Positions 19,301-25,743 of a DNA stretch of 35,822 bases are shown in pieces (within the stretch, counting starts at the first letter, position 1; each line of letters opens with the position of its first letter). A program made the position numbers and the translations under genes. Origin of the DNA: Lysobacterales bacterium (GTDB taxonomy: Bacteria; Pseudomonadota; Gammaproteobacteria; Xanthomonadales; SZUA-38); the NCBI GenBank assembly GCA_028285525.1, contig JANQOZ010000088.1, positions 1-35,822 on the forward strand, in the 5' to 3' direction. The notes below the pieces were generated by a model. The model was not told the DNA's origin. It worked only from the letters and a program-made list of their open reading frames with translations, and did no database searches.

Positions 19301-19616
19301 CGCCGAAGACTCGAATGTGGCCGGCACCGGCTTCGCGAAGCTGGTCGATCAGGTATTTGAAGTATTCGACGTGACCACCCTGGTAGGAGCTGATGGCAAT
19401 GCCGTCCACGTCCTCCTGGAGCGCCGCCTGCACCACTTCCTGAACCGAGCGGTTGTGGGCCAGGTGAATCACCTCGGCACCGGAACCCTGCAGGATGCGC
19501 CGCATAATATTGATGGACGCGTCGTGCCCGTCGAACAGGCTGGCAGCCGTCACGAATCGCAGCGGCTTGGGCGCCGCTTGCGGCTCGGGTGCATTGAAGG
19601 CGGTTACGTTGCTCAT
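16374..19616 (-). CDS. icmF: fused adenosylcobalamin-dependent acyl-CoA mutase/GTPase chaperone IcmF
   Basis: A 1080-residue protein with the IcmF order. An N-terminal B12-binding domain (about 20-150) carries [16 protein letters not shown], with His31 as the likely lower cobalt ligand. A MeaB-type G-protein domain follows: P-loop GTGGAGKSS (209-217), [11 protein letters not shown] (303-313), NKFD (350-353). The C-terminal mutase TIM barrel starts near 540 ([14 protein letters not shown]) and runs to about 1060. IcmF interconverts isobutyryl-CoA and n-butyryl-CoA; its GTPase domain controls cofactor loading. Some fused homologues act on pivalyl- or isovaleryl-CoA, and I cannot fix the specificity. 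The start overlaps the TetR gene stop (ATGA). Confidence 0.95.
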   Translation of the reverse strand: MSNVTAFNAPEPQAAPKPLRFVTAASLFDGHDASINIMRRILQGSGAEVIHLAHNRSVQEVVQAALQEDVDGIAISSYQGGHVEYFKYLIDQLREAGAGHIRVFGGGGGVIVYDEIQELEAYGVTRIYSPHTGQQLGLQGMIDDMLDTCRRVADAPAAGPLAELDLTNRVTLARAISKAERGLLSPADLALLERQQTFDGQVPVLGITGTGGAGKSSLTDELIRRIRLDSRESVKVAVLAIDPTRRKTGGALLGDRIRMNAIYHPNIFMRSLATRGAAGEVPECLRQVIALTRLGGFDLVLVETPGIGQGDAGIVPYVDASLYVMTPEFGAQSQLEKIDMLDYADVVVINKFDRKGADDAWRDVCKQVQRNREAFGEAPESMPVFGSIASRFNDDGVTAAYQQMLTVLRDKNFVDFPSALPPAGVRVSSEKTIIVPPNRQRYLAEIADTVRSYLVAGDEQARLARERQHLAEARRMLGEASASESLAALEQEKDAALTQEAKALLESWPQTRDSYRQDHLGEGERATRLTTTSLSGSRIPRVSVPVFEDHGEILKFLLRENLPGHFPYTAGVFPFKREGEDPARMFAGEGDPFRTNRRFKRLSEHASAKRLSTAFDSVTLYGCDPATRPDIYGKIGNAGVSIATLDDMKALFDGFDLCDPTTSVSMTINGPAPTILAMFLNTAIDQQLDRFSAEHGRAPTDDEAAEVRSRALTAVRGTVQADILKEDQGQNTCIFSTEFSLRMMGDIQQYFIDHQVRNFYSVSISGYHIAEAGANPITQLALTLSNGFTFVEAYLARGMHIDDFAPNLSFFFSNGMDPEYTVMGRVARRIWAVTLRDKYGANARSQKLKYHIQTSGRSLHAQEMNFNDIRTTLQALIAIYDNCNSLHTNAFDEAITTPTESSVRRALAIQLIINREFGLAKNENPNQGAFIIDELTDLVEEAVLKEFERISERGGVLGAMETGYQRGRIQEESLLYEHKKHDGSLPIIGVNTFEPETPEENPLIELARSTEDEKQRQIERLKEFQERHEADSGAALAKVRQAVIDGDNVFATLMDAVRTCSLGQVTDELFTVGGQYRRSM

Positions 19617-20239
19617 GACAATTCCTCCGCTGATCGGTCGGCCAGATACAGCGCCATTTGGTTTTTCAGCTGTTCGTGCAGGCTGCGCGTTCCCTCCCGG
19701 TCCTCCGGGTTGGCCAGCCAGTGATAGACAATTCCCAACACGGTTGCGTTGAACTGCGCGGCAATCGCCTCGGGCGGCGTCGCCCCCCGGTAGCCGGCCG
19801 CGCCCAGCCAGCTGACGATGTCGCGACTGCGGCGTTCGGCAATCGTGGCGATCACCTCCTTAACCGGAGACTGCACGCCGATCGACTCGAACCACAGGAT
19901 ATAAAACGCCCGGACCGGCTCAACCGCCTCCAGACAGAAGCGGCAGTGTTCATCAACCGCGGCGTCGATTGCGGCCAGGCCGCTTTTGCCCGCGGTAACC
20001 CGCTTGAGATCACTCAACCACTGCTCGCCGACGTCCCGGACGATGGTTTCAAAGAGGCCCGCCTTCGAGCCGAACCGATAGCCGGCCAGTCCGCGGGAGT
20101 AACCGGCGCGCTCGCCCACCTCCTTGAGGGTCGTCTTGTCGGTGCCGCGCTCCACGATCAACGCGATGGCGGCATCGAGCATGCGCCTGTCGGACAGGTC
20201 GGTGCGCTCGGCGTGGCTCATGCGCTGGGACTGGCTCAT
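19613..20239 (-). CDS. TetR family transcriptional regulator
   Basis: A 208-residue protein with an N-terminal TetR helix-turn-helix (about 18-64): [21 protein letters not shown], then [26 protein letters not shown]. The C-terminal ligand-binding half is TetR_C-like ([21 protein letters not shown]). It sits between the BtuF-like gene and icmF, overlapping both by ATGA, so it is part of the operon and probably autoregulates it. An acyl-CoA is a natural ligand guess because many TetR regulators next to acyl-CoA genes sense these; this is inference. The 17-bp palindrome at 21068-21084 is a candidate operator. Confidence 0.9.
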   Translation of the reverse strand: MSQSQRMSHAERTDLSDRRMLDAAIALIVERGTDKTTLKEVGERAGYSRGLAGYRFGSKAGLFETIVRDVGEQWLSDLKRVTAGKSGLAAIDAAVDEHCRFCLEAVEPVRAFYILWFESIGVQSPVKEVIATIAERRSRDIVSWLGAAGYRGATPPEAIAAQFNATVLGIVYHWLANPEDREGTRSLHEQLKNQMALYLADRSAEELS

Positions 20240-21054
20240 GCCGGCACCTCACTGGCCATCTCAGCCAGCAGACGCTGGAAGTAAGCCGGGGCCAGCAGGA
20301 GCCGGCTGCCATACCAGCTGAACATTTCGCCGTCGACGAGCAGCACCCGAGAGTTCGGTAGTGCCGCCCGAAACTCAGCCACGTGTGCGTCACCGAACGG
20401 AAATGGCTCGGTGCTTAGCATGACCCAGTCGGGCTGCCGCTCCGCCAGCTCCTCCAGCGAAGTTTCCGGATAGCGTTCGCGATCAGCGAGGCGGTTGCGG
20501 AAGTTCAGCCGCTCCAGCACTGCGTGAATGAAGGTGCCCGCGCCGCAGGCCATGTAAGGCTTTTTCCAGATCAGGTACGCCACGGACTGGCCGGCGCCGT
20601 CAGCGAGCTGCGACCAGCCGTCGCTAATGTCGTCGGCCATCGCGGCTCCTCGCGCGGAGGCGCCCATAAGATCAGCGACGTTGCGGATCATGGCCAGCGC
20701 ATCGTCGAAACTGTAGATGTCGCTCATCCAGACCGGATACTGCGAGGCGAGCGTCTCGATGGTTTCGCGGTCGTTCTCTTCCTTGTTGCCGATAATCAGA
20801 TCGGGCTCGAGCGCCGCAATCTTCTTCACGCTGACGCGCTTGCTGCCCCCGATTTCCGCCGCCTGCTTACGCGCGCGCGGCGGGTGTAGGCAGTAGCGCG
20901 TAACGCCGGCGACGCTGGCTTCGAGCCCGAGATCGAACAGGAGCTCGGTTTGGGAGGGCACGAGCGACACGACCCGCCGGGGCGCCACCGGGACGGCAAC
21001 CTCCCGACCCATCTGATCCACCACGCTCCGGGTGCTTTTTTGTTCCTCTGCCAT
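20236..21054 (-). CDS. BtuF-like helical-backbone metal/corrinoid receptor lacking an export signal
   Basis: A 272-residue protein from the preferred ATG at 21052-21054. It has the substrate-binding fold of B12/siderophore receptors: VVSLVPSQTELLFDLGL near the start, VAGVTRYCLHPP, IAALEPDLIIGNKEEN and YMACGAGTFIHAVLERLNFRN. BtuF normally works in the periplasm, but no signal peptide is present from either possible start, and no BtuC/BtuD genes are nearby. The longer start (21096, about five bases after GGTGA) would add LLAASK-type residues with Leu codons TTG and CTT that are unusual here, so I prefer the shorter one. Overlap with the TetR gene (ATGA) and linkage to IcmF suggest a cytosolic role in cobalamin handling. 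Confidence 0.75.
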   Translation of the reverse strand: MAEEQKSTRSVVDQMGREVAVPVAPRRVVSLVPSQTELLFDLGLEASVAGVTRYCLHPPRARKQAAEIGGSKRVSVKKIAALEPDLIIGNKEENDRETIETLASQYPVWMSDIYSFDDALAMIRNVADLMGASARGAAMADDISDGWSQLADGAGQSVAYLIWKKPYMACGAGTFIHAVLERLNFRNRLADRERYPETSLEELAERQPDWVMLSTEPFPFGDAHVAEFRAALPNSRVLLVDGEMFSWYGSRLLLAPAYFQRLLAEMASEVPA

Positions 21055-21067
21055 CCGCAAATTGTAT

Positions 21068-21084
21068 TTGCTTGCTGCAAGCAA
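21068..21084. promoter_or_regulatory. 17-bp inverted repeat, candidate TetR operator
   Basis: TTGCTTGC-T-GCAAGCAA is a perfect 8-bp inverted repeat around one base, located 14 bases upstream of the preferred start of the BtuF-like gene and in the divergent region shared with the flavoprotein gene. Size and position fit a TetR-family operator controlling the BtuF-like/TetR/icmF operon. If the longer start at 21096 were used, the repeat would lie inside the coding sequence. Confidence 0.45.
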
Positions 21085-21194
21085 GTCGATGAACATGTTT
21101 CACCGGAGACGGGCCCTGGCCACTTTCTACCCCTGAGTGTTCAAAACTGATTCTGGCTCCTGCCGTCGACTGCCGGTACGGTTCGACCATTGAA

Positions 21195-21200
21195 GATAAT
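21195..21200 (+). promoter_or_regulatory. candidate -10 element of the flavoprotein gene
   Basis: GATAAT closely matches the -10 consensus and would start transcription about 12 bases ahead of the ATG at 21220. No good -35 was found at 16-18 bases. It argues against the TTG at 21190 as the start. Confidence 0.4.
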
Positions 21201-21219
21201 AGACCGATCAAGCCGAGCC

Positions 21220-21900
21220 ATGCAGCCACTCAAACAAACGCCACGCAATACCGTCAGGCGAGTTGCCGAACGAGGCAGCTTCGACCGTCAGCTCGCTTAC
21301 GACATCCTCGATGAAGCACTCATCTGCCACGTGGCGTTTGTCGCGGATGATCAGCCCATGGCCATTCCCACGGCGTTTGCGCGTGATGACGACCAGCTGA
21401 TTGTGCACGGCTCCGTGGCGAGCCGGATGCTCAAGACGATGTCCACCGAGATGCCGGTTTGCATCACAGTGACGCTGCTGGACGGCATTGTGCTGGCGCG
21501 CTCGGTCTTCGAGTCGTCGATGAACTATCGATCCGTGGTCGCGCTGGGAACCGCAAAGCTGGTGACCGATCCAGCAGCCAAGCTGGCCGCGCTTCACCAA
21601 CTGACCGAACATCTCGCGCCGGGCCGCTGGGAGGACGCGCGTCAGCCGTCAGAAAAAGAGCTAGGTGCCACCTCTGTCCTGACGCTGGCCCTGGAAGAGG
21701 CGACGGTGAAGGTAAGAAAGGGCGGACCCAAGGACCTCGAGAAGGATCTGGAGCGTCCGATCTGGGCGGGCGTGATTCCTCTGGACCTCGCGGCGGGCGA
21801 TCCGGTTACGGATCCAACCGGAGCGGGCATTGAGGCAGTGCCGGGCTATGCTGCCAGCTACCAAAGAAAACAGCCCGCGGGGCGGGCTGTGAAAGGGTAG
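21220..21900 (+). CDS. pyridoxamine 5'-phosphate oxidase-like FMN-binding split-barrel protein
   Basis: A 226-residue protein from the ATG at 21220. The first half matches Pyridox_ox_2-type flavoproteins: RGSFDRQLAYDILDEALICHV, FVADDQPMAIPTAFARDDDQ, LIVHGSVASRML and SVFESSMNYRSVVALG. These bind FMN or F420-like cofactors; true pyridoxamine phosphate oxidase activity should not be assumed. The C-terminal half contains VKVRKGGPKDLEKDLERPIWAGVIPL, also seen in this family. It is divergent from the BtuF-like/TetR/icmF operon and may share its control region. The last 11 codons overlap a hairpin that is probably the terminator of the opposite gene. Confidence 0.85.
   Translation: MQPLKQTPRNTVRRVAERGSFDRQLAYDILDEALICHVAFVADDQPMAIPTAFARDDDQLIVHGSVASRMLKTMSTEMPVCITVTLLDGIVLARSVFESSMNYRSVVALGTAKLVTDPAAKLAALHQLTEHLAPGRWEDARQPSEKELGATSVLTLALEEATVKVRKGGPKDLEKDLERPIWAGVIPLDLAAGDPVTDPTGAGIEAVPGYAASYQRKQPAGRAVKG
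21870..21890 (-). terminator. intrinsic terminator of the DUF4397 gene, embedded in the end of the convergent flavoprotein CDS
   Basis: ACAGCCCGC (21870-21878) and GCGGGCTGT (21882-21890) form a perfect 9-bp stem with a 3-base loop. Read on the minus strand it is followed by TTTTCTTTGG, an acceptable U-rich tail, so it suits the minus-strand DUF4397 gene ending at 21986. It overlaps the last codons of the plus-strand flavoprotein gene. Confidence 0.65.
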
Positions 21901-21985
21901 AGAGAAGCCGGCGGCCCAGTGACCGCCAGCCCTCAACATCCCTGTCTGGCGCCTTATCCTGACGCCTTCGTAAAATTAAGCGGTT

Positions 21986-23104
21986 TTACTGCAGCGCTGA
22001 CGTGCAGGCGAGGCTGTCGCCGATGCGGTCGTACTCGAGCGTGACGACGCCGTCGCCGTTGCCGAAGTCGCCGGTGATCTCGACGCTGTCGCAGCCGGTG
22101 AAGGTGACCGTACCGGTGCCTTCCTGGACGAGCGTGGTCTGGTCGCCCGCGTTGAAGACACCGCCCTCAGAGCGATAGATCGTCACGTCAGCGGTCACGC
22201 CGTTGAACGCACCCGGGGTGGCACAGTCGGTTTCACCCGGCGCGCTGTTGCACGAATCGAAGTGGAACCAGGCCTGGTTGGTGCCGGCCGTGTCGAAGGT
22301 GTACAGGAAGCCCAGCACGCGATCCTGACGCGGGAACACCTGGATCTGTGCGCCCTGGCCGGGGGTTGCGGCGTTGGCGAACAGGCCGGTGCCCGTCAGG
22401 TCTACCGGGACCTGCACCTGCAGCGCGCCTACGGGCAGCGCGGTGATACCGAGCGGCTGGTTAGCGCCGTCGCCTGTGGCAACCACGGTCACGATCGTGC
22501 CGTCGCTCAGCGCCACGGCGTCCGGGTCGATGAAGTTGGCGCGACCGTCCGGAGAGGCCACTTTCAGGTCATACGTGCCTTCGGGAAGCTCGAGGTAGCC
22601 GCTCGCGACGCCAAACGGCACCGGGTTCAGGCCGCCGACCACGTCGCCGCCGTCGGTGCGGATCGACACTTCCGTGCCGGCCAGCGTGTCGGCGAACGGT
22701 GCCGCGTGCACGACGCGGATTTTCACGTTGCCGGCGTCCGGAGGCGTGTTGTCATCGGTCAGGGCCAGCAGGTCCAGCGGCTGATTCGCGCCGTCGCCCA
22801 CAGCCAGCAGCGTGAAGTCGCCCTCAGGCAGATCGCCACTGAACGTGATGGCCGGGTCGGTTGCGCCGACAGGCGTGATCTCAACGTCGTAGGTGCCGGC
22901 GGGACCGAGGTCCAGGTAATCCGTGAACTGACCGAACTCGACGCCTGGCAGAGCGACTGAGCCATTCACTGAAACGTCAACCGCAGTTCCCTCGAGGGTG
23001 TCTGCGAACGGTGCAAAGTGGCCGACGACGGCACGCACCTGAGCTTGAGCCGGAACAGCCAACGCGCTGGCGAGCAAGCCGCCGAGCAAGATTCTGGAAT
23101 TCAT
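21986..23104 (-). CDS. exported DUF4397 repeat protein with C-terminal shared module
   Basis: A 372-residue protein with a Sec signal peptide (MNSRILLGGLLASALAVPAQAQ). The ATG at 23102-23104 is preceded by GGAGAGG. Two DUF4397 repeats follow: about 23-118 (VRAVVGHFAPFADTLEGTAVDV to GDGANQPLDLLAL) and about 128-224 (VKIRVVHAAPFADTLAGTEVSI to GDGANQPLGITAL). Residues about 228-372 form a different module with GLFAN-x4-GQGAQIQVF, FLYTF-x5-NQAWFHFD and a Cys-containing tail (TGCDSVEITGDFG); the same pattern appears twice in the metalloprotease gene at 25744-27978. DUF4397 domains are found in secreted proteins of unknown function. Secreted or outer-membrane location is expected. Confidence 0.85.
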   Translation of the reverse strand: MNSRILLGGLLASALAVPAQAQVRAVVGHFAPFADTLEGTAVDVSVNGSVALPGVEFGQFTDYLDLGPAGTYDVEITPVGATDPAITFSGDLPEGDFTLLAVGDGANQPLDLLALTDDNTPPDAGNVKIRVVHAAPFADTLAGTEVSIRTDGGDVVGGLNPVPFGVASGYLELPEGTYDLKVASPDGRANFIDPDAVALSDGTIVTVVATGDGANQPLGITALPVGALQVQVPVDLTGTGLFANAATPGQGAQIQVFPRQDRVLGFLYTFDTAGTNQAWFHFDSCNSAPGETDCATPGAFNGVTADVTIYRSEGGVFNAGDQTTLVQEGTGTVTFTGCDSVEITGDFGNGDGVVTLEYDRIGDSLACTSALQ

Positions 23105-23258
23105 GTTTGCCTCTCCAATGTGTATTTGGGAATGAGCCCGAAACAGGCCGGCGCATTTTCCTGACCGCTCTATGAAGCGCGAGTCAGCCAAATGTTAGAC
23201 AGGCATTCACACACGTGAAGGACTTATGATGAACGGGGCGATGTTCTGAGACGGTTTG

Positions 23259-24155
23259 TTAAGGTTTGAGATTCCAGGCATCGAGCCAGCTGCGGCTCTG
23301 CGGGCGCAGGCCGAAGTCTGCGGCGAGTCGCTCAGCAAAATCGGGCATATGGCCGGCGCCATAGAAAATCGCCACGCGCTGCTTGCCGCCGTCAAGCTGC
23401 TCCTGGAGCACCTCAAGCGCTCGCTGGTTGCGGACCGTAATCAGCGTCGAACCGTTTTCCCCGCCGTCCAGCAGCGCCATCATCGAATCCATCTGGTCGA
23501 ACTGGCGAGCCATCACCGTCTTCAGCTTTCGGGTACGGTCGGCGGAAAAGAGCGCCGTCAGCAGCTCAACGTCGGACACCACGGTGGCCTGCTGGGGCGC
23601 CGCCAGCGCCGTCATCCACGCTTTGAGCAAAAGCTGAAAAAACGACTCACCGCGGTTTTCCATCGACTCGCTGAACTGCTTCGGTGACAGGTCGGCGTGC
23701 ACAAAGTGTTCGCTGGTGTAGTCGACCTCCTCAAGCTGGAAGCTGAGGTCCAGCAGGTCTTTCATGCCGAGCTGCAGCCGCGAGGCGATGCCGCCAGGGC
23801 CCTCACGCTCCGGCCCCCCGGCAGGAATCCGGGTTCCCTCCGGCGCCACCAGCTCATACAGCACGGCGTCGTAGTCCTTGAGCAGCACGTTTAGCGCCTC
23901 GTAATAGGATTCGTCGGCGACATGCACGGCGCTCACCAGATCCACGGTCGGCCCGGGCTTAGTGGCGTAGCCGCCCTGCGGCACAAACCGGACCACCGAA
24001 ACCTGCAGCGCGGCCGGACGCCCGTCCTCCTCGTGCAGCCGCAGAAAATCCCGGGTTCCCTGGTCGAGCAGCAGCGGTGAGCTGTCGTCGGCCATTGAGG
24101 CGCCAGGGCCGGCTCCCAGGAGCAGAGCCAGCAGAAACGCAAAAACCTTTTTCAT
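23259..24155 (-). CDS. exported TraB/GumN/Tiki-like protein
   Basis: A 298-residue protein with a Sec signal peptide (MKKVFAFLLALLLGAGPGASMA). Family marks include VDLVSAVHVADESYYEAL (His78), LKDYDAVLYELVAPEG (Glu101), TLITVRNQRAL (about 237-247), and YGAGHMPDFAERL (His269). The TraB/PrgY/GumN/Tiki superfamily includes putative metalloproteases using conserved His and Glu residues; no substrate is evident. It starts 54 bases downstream of the FG-GAP gene, so the two may be co-transcribed. No ribosome binding site of standard form precedes the ATG. Confidence 0.75.
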   Translation of the reverse strand: MKKVFAFLLALLLGAGPGASMADDSSPLLLDQGTRDFLRLHEEDGRPAALQVSVVRFVPQGGYATKPGPTVDLVSAVHVADESYYEALNVLLKDYDAVLYELVAPEGTRIPAGGPEREGPGGIASRLQLGMKDLLDLSFQLEEVDYTSEHFVHADLSPKQFSESMENRGESFFQLLLKAWMTALAAPQQATVVSDVELLTALFSADRTRKLKTVMARQFDQMDSMMALLDGGENGSTLITVRNQRALEVLQEQLDGGKQRVAIFYGAGHMPDFAERLAADFGLRPQSRSWLDAWNLKP

Positions 24156-24209
24156 AGGAAGACGATAGGGGCGGACGCAAGAAACACAAGGGCCGATCTG
24201 CAGGGGTGG

Positions 24210-25394
24210 CTACTCAAAGCCGCTGGCGAAAATCAGACCTCCGGGACCCAGGTTGTAATAAGCCACCACGCGATTCTGCCAGCGTCTGGGTCCTACAAAA
24301 TCCAGCTGGCCATCCCGATCCAGGTCAACCACGCTCGTGACATACATCTGGCCGTCCGAATCCACCGACTGCTCGCTCCAGCCACCGGGCAGACTCTCGA
24401 AGATTGAGATGCCGGAGCTGCCGAAGGAGGCACCCGCCAGCAGGTCAACCCGGCCGTCCTGATTGAAGTCAGCCGCCGCCAGCGTGTGATAGTTGGTCAC
24501 GTCGCCCCGCAGCACCTCTCGCTGCCACGCGTCCTCACCGCCGGCTGGATTGCCGCTGTGGCTGTACGTTGCGAGATAGACTCGGGTGCTGCCCTCGGCG
24601 GTGACCATCGCCACGTCATCCGGCTGCCCGTCGTCATCGAAGTCCGCGACAACCGCCTTGACGGCGCGACCGACAAAATTGGAGTCGATGTCGTACTGAG
24701 CAGGTTCCCCGCTTCGCCACCCTCCCGGGTTATCCCAGTAGACGCCCGACAGCACAATCTCCATCTGCTGATCGTTGTCGAGGTCACCGACCGCAAGCCC
24801 CTCCGGGCCGTTGGCGGTTTCTCCGGTGGGCCAGAAACGCGTGGTCCAGCTGGCCAGGTCCGCGTTCTGCAGCGCCACCAGCAGTCGAAGATTGTCTGAG
24901 CGGGTTCGAACCACAACGTCCTTGCGGCCGTCGCCATCCATGTCGGCGATCGCCAGGTCGTTCTGATGCCAGACGTCCAGCGAGTAGATCTCAATCCGCT
25001 GCCAGGGGTCGGTGACGACACCGGCGCTGCCGGGATTCAGAAACAGCCACAGCCGCCCTGGGCCGGAGCTCCGCGCTCCGTCTGCAGCCACCAGATCGGG
25101 CCAGCCGTCATTGTTCATATCGGCCACCGCCGCGCCGTACGACGTGCCGCTGCCCTGCCCCAGATCGTATTCGGTTGAGCTGTCGCTTAGGTTCGGCCCC
25201 GCGTACCACTGAAAAGCACCGTTCCGGGAGTAGGCCACATCCGGCCAGCCGTCGCCGTTCAGGTCGGCGCTGCCGATGACCCCGGTGCTGCGCTGGCCGA
25301 TCAGCTGTGGCTCAGACCACAGGGTCTGACCGCCACCGGCACCGGCGAACAGGCACAACAGCACCAGTGTCGAGGCTGATCGGGCTCGAGTCAT
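24210..25394 (-). CDS. exported FG-GAP/VCBS beta-propeller protein with GLIFASGFE C-terminus
   Basis: A 394-residue protein from the ATG at 25392-25394, which gives a Sec signal peptide (MTRARSASTLVLLCLFAGAGGGQ); the longer GTG start would put charged residues ahead of it. Seven calcium-loop repeats of the D-x-[DN]-x-D-x3-D type are visible, among them DLNGDGWPD, DMNNDGWPD, DMDGDGRKD, DFDDDGQPD, DFNQDGRVD and DLDRDGQLD, indicating an integrin-like propeller that binds Ca2+. It is expected outside the cytoplasm. The C-terminus PGGLIFASGFE closely matches that of the anchor-type protein at 28950-30302. No catalytic domain is visible. Confidence 0.85.
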   Translation of the reverse strand: MTRARSASTLVLLCLFAGAGGGQTLWSEPQLIGQRSTGVIGSADLNGDGWPDVAYSRNGAFQWYAGPNLSDSSTEYDLGQGSGTSYGAAVADMNNDGWPDLVAADGARSSGPGRLWLFLNPGSAGVVTDPWQRIEIYSLDVWHQNDLAIADMDGDGRKDVVVRTRSDNLRLLVALQNADLASWTTRFWPTGETANGPEGLAVGDLDNDQQMEIVLSGVYWDNPGGWRSGEPAQYDIDSNFVGRAVKAVVADFDDDGQPDDVAMVTAEGSTRVYLATYSHSGNPAGGEDAWQREVLRGDVTNYHTLAAADFNQDGRVDLLAGASFGSSGISIFESLPGGWSEQSVDSDGQMYVTSVVDLDRDGQLDFVGPRRWQNRVVAYYNLGPGGLIFASGFE

Positions 25395-25485
25395 GCAGAA
25401 AGCGTAAAGGGAATGGCCTCGAAAAAAACGGCCCCGGGTCACACTAAGGGAAAACGGTCAGGCGCTGTTGGACAGAAATCAAAAA

Positions 25486-25581
25486 GAAGCCGCCCCGCCG
25501 TTCCACTGTTTTCGAGTGCCAATCTTCAAACCGTGGGAGAGTTGGGCCCCGGGGGCGGCTTCCGCCGGACCGGGGGTCCGG
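25486..25581 (-). ncRNA. candidate structured RNA or leader element ending in a T-tract
   Basis: On the minus strand, hairpin CCGGACC/GGTCCGG (25565-25581, 3-base loop) is followed by an 11-bp stem pairing GAAGCCGCCCC with GGGGCGGCTTC (25552-25562 with 25486-25496, 55-base interior) and then TTTTT (25481-25485). This resembles a small RNA or 3'-UTR closed by an intrinsic terminator, or an attenuator in the FG-GAP gene leader. No promoter was identified. Confidence 0.35.
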
Positions 25582-25703
25582 GTAAACCTGATGTGCGCTG
25601 ATGATCGGTTATGGCTTAAGCAGAAGCGCTTCAGCGCCTCGCATAAATGCTTAACATCATCAGAACACACCCGCCGGCCAGTTACCTGTGCCATCGGTTG
25701 GAT

Positions 25704-25727
25704 TCGCGGGCCGCAGGCGGCCCGCGA
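25704..25727 (-). terminator. GC-rich hairpin after the metalloprotease gene
   Basis: TCGCGGGCCGC-AG-GCGGCCCGCGA, an 11-bp inverted repeat, lies 16 bases past the stop of the metalloprotease gene. It has no T-tract on the minus strand. Function as a terminator or mRNA 3'-end stabiliser is inferred from position. Confidence 0.45.
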
Positions 25728-25743
25728 TGCCTTGGTTAGGACA

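Larger units (their letters stand above)
25395..25743. other. 349-base intergenic region, structured, no protein gene
   Basis: The region lies between the metalloprotease gene end and the FG-GAP gene start, both on the minus strand. It contains two strong hairpins (25486-25562 and 25565-25581), a GC-rich inverted repeat (25704-25727) and a 10-bp palindrome GAAGCGCTTC (25623-25632). No convincing open reading frame with a ribosome binding site was found. The FG-GAP promoter should lie here. Confidence 0.5.

Noticed and set aside
16533-19724. Very long open frame on the plus strand opposite icmF (over 1000 codons)
   Set aside because: It is antisense to a clearly conserved B12 mutase in GC-rich DNA, where antisense frames stay open because of codon bias. 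Its translation is Arg/His/Gln/Val-rich and resembles no protein.
21220-21900. Annotating the flavoprotein as true pyridoxamine 5'-phosphate oxidase (PdxH)
   Set aside because: It has the split-barrel FMN-binding pattern of the Pyridox_ox_2 group and lacks the PdxH C-terminal dimerisation signature.
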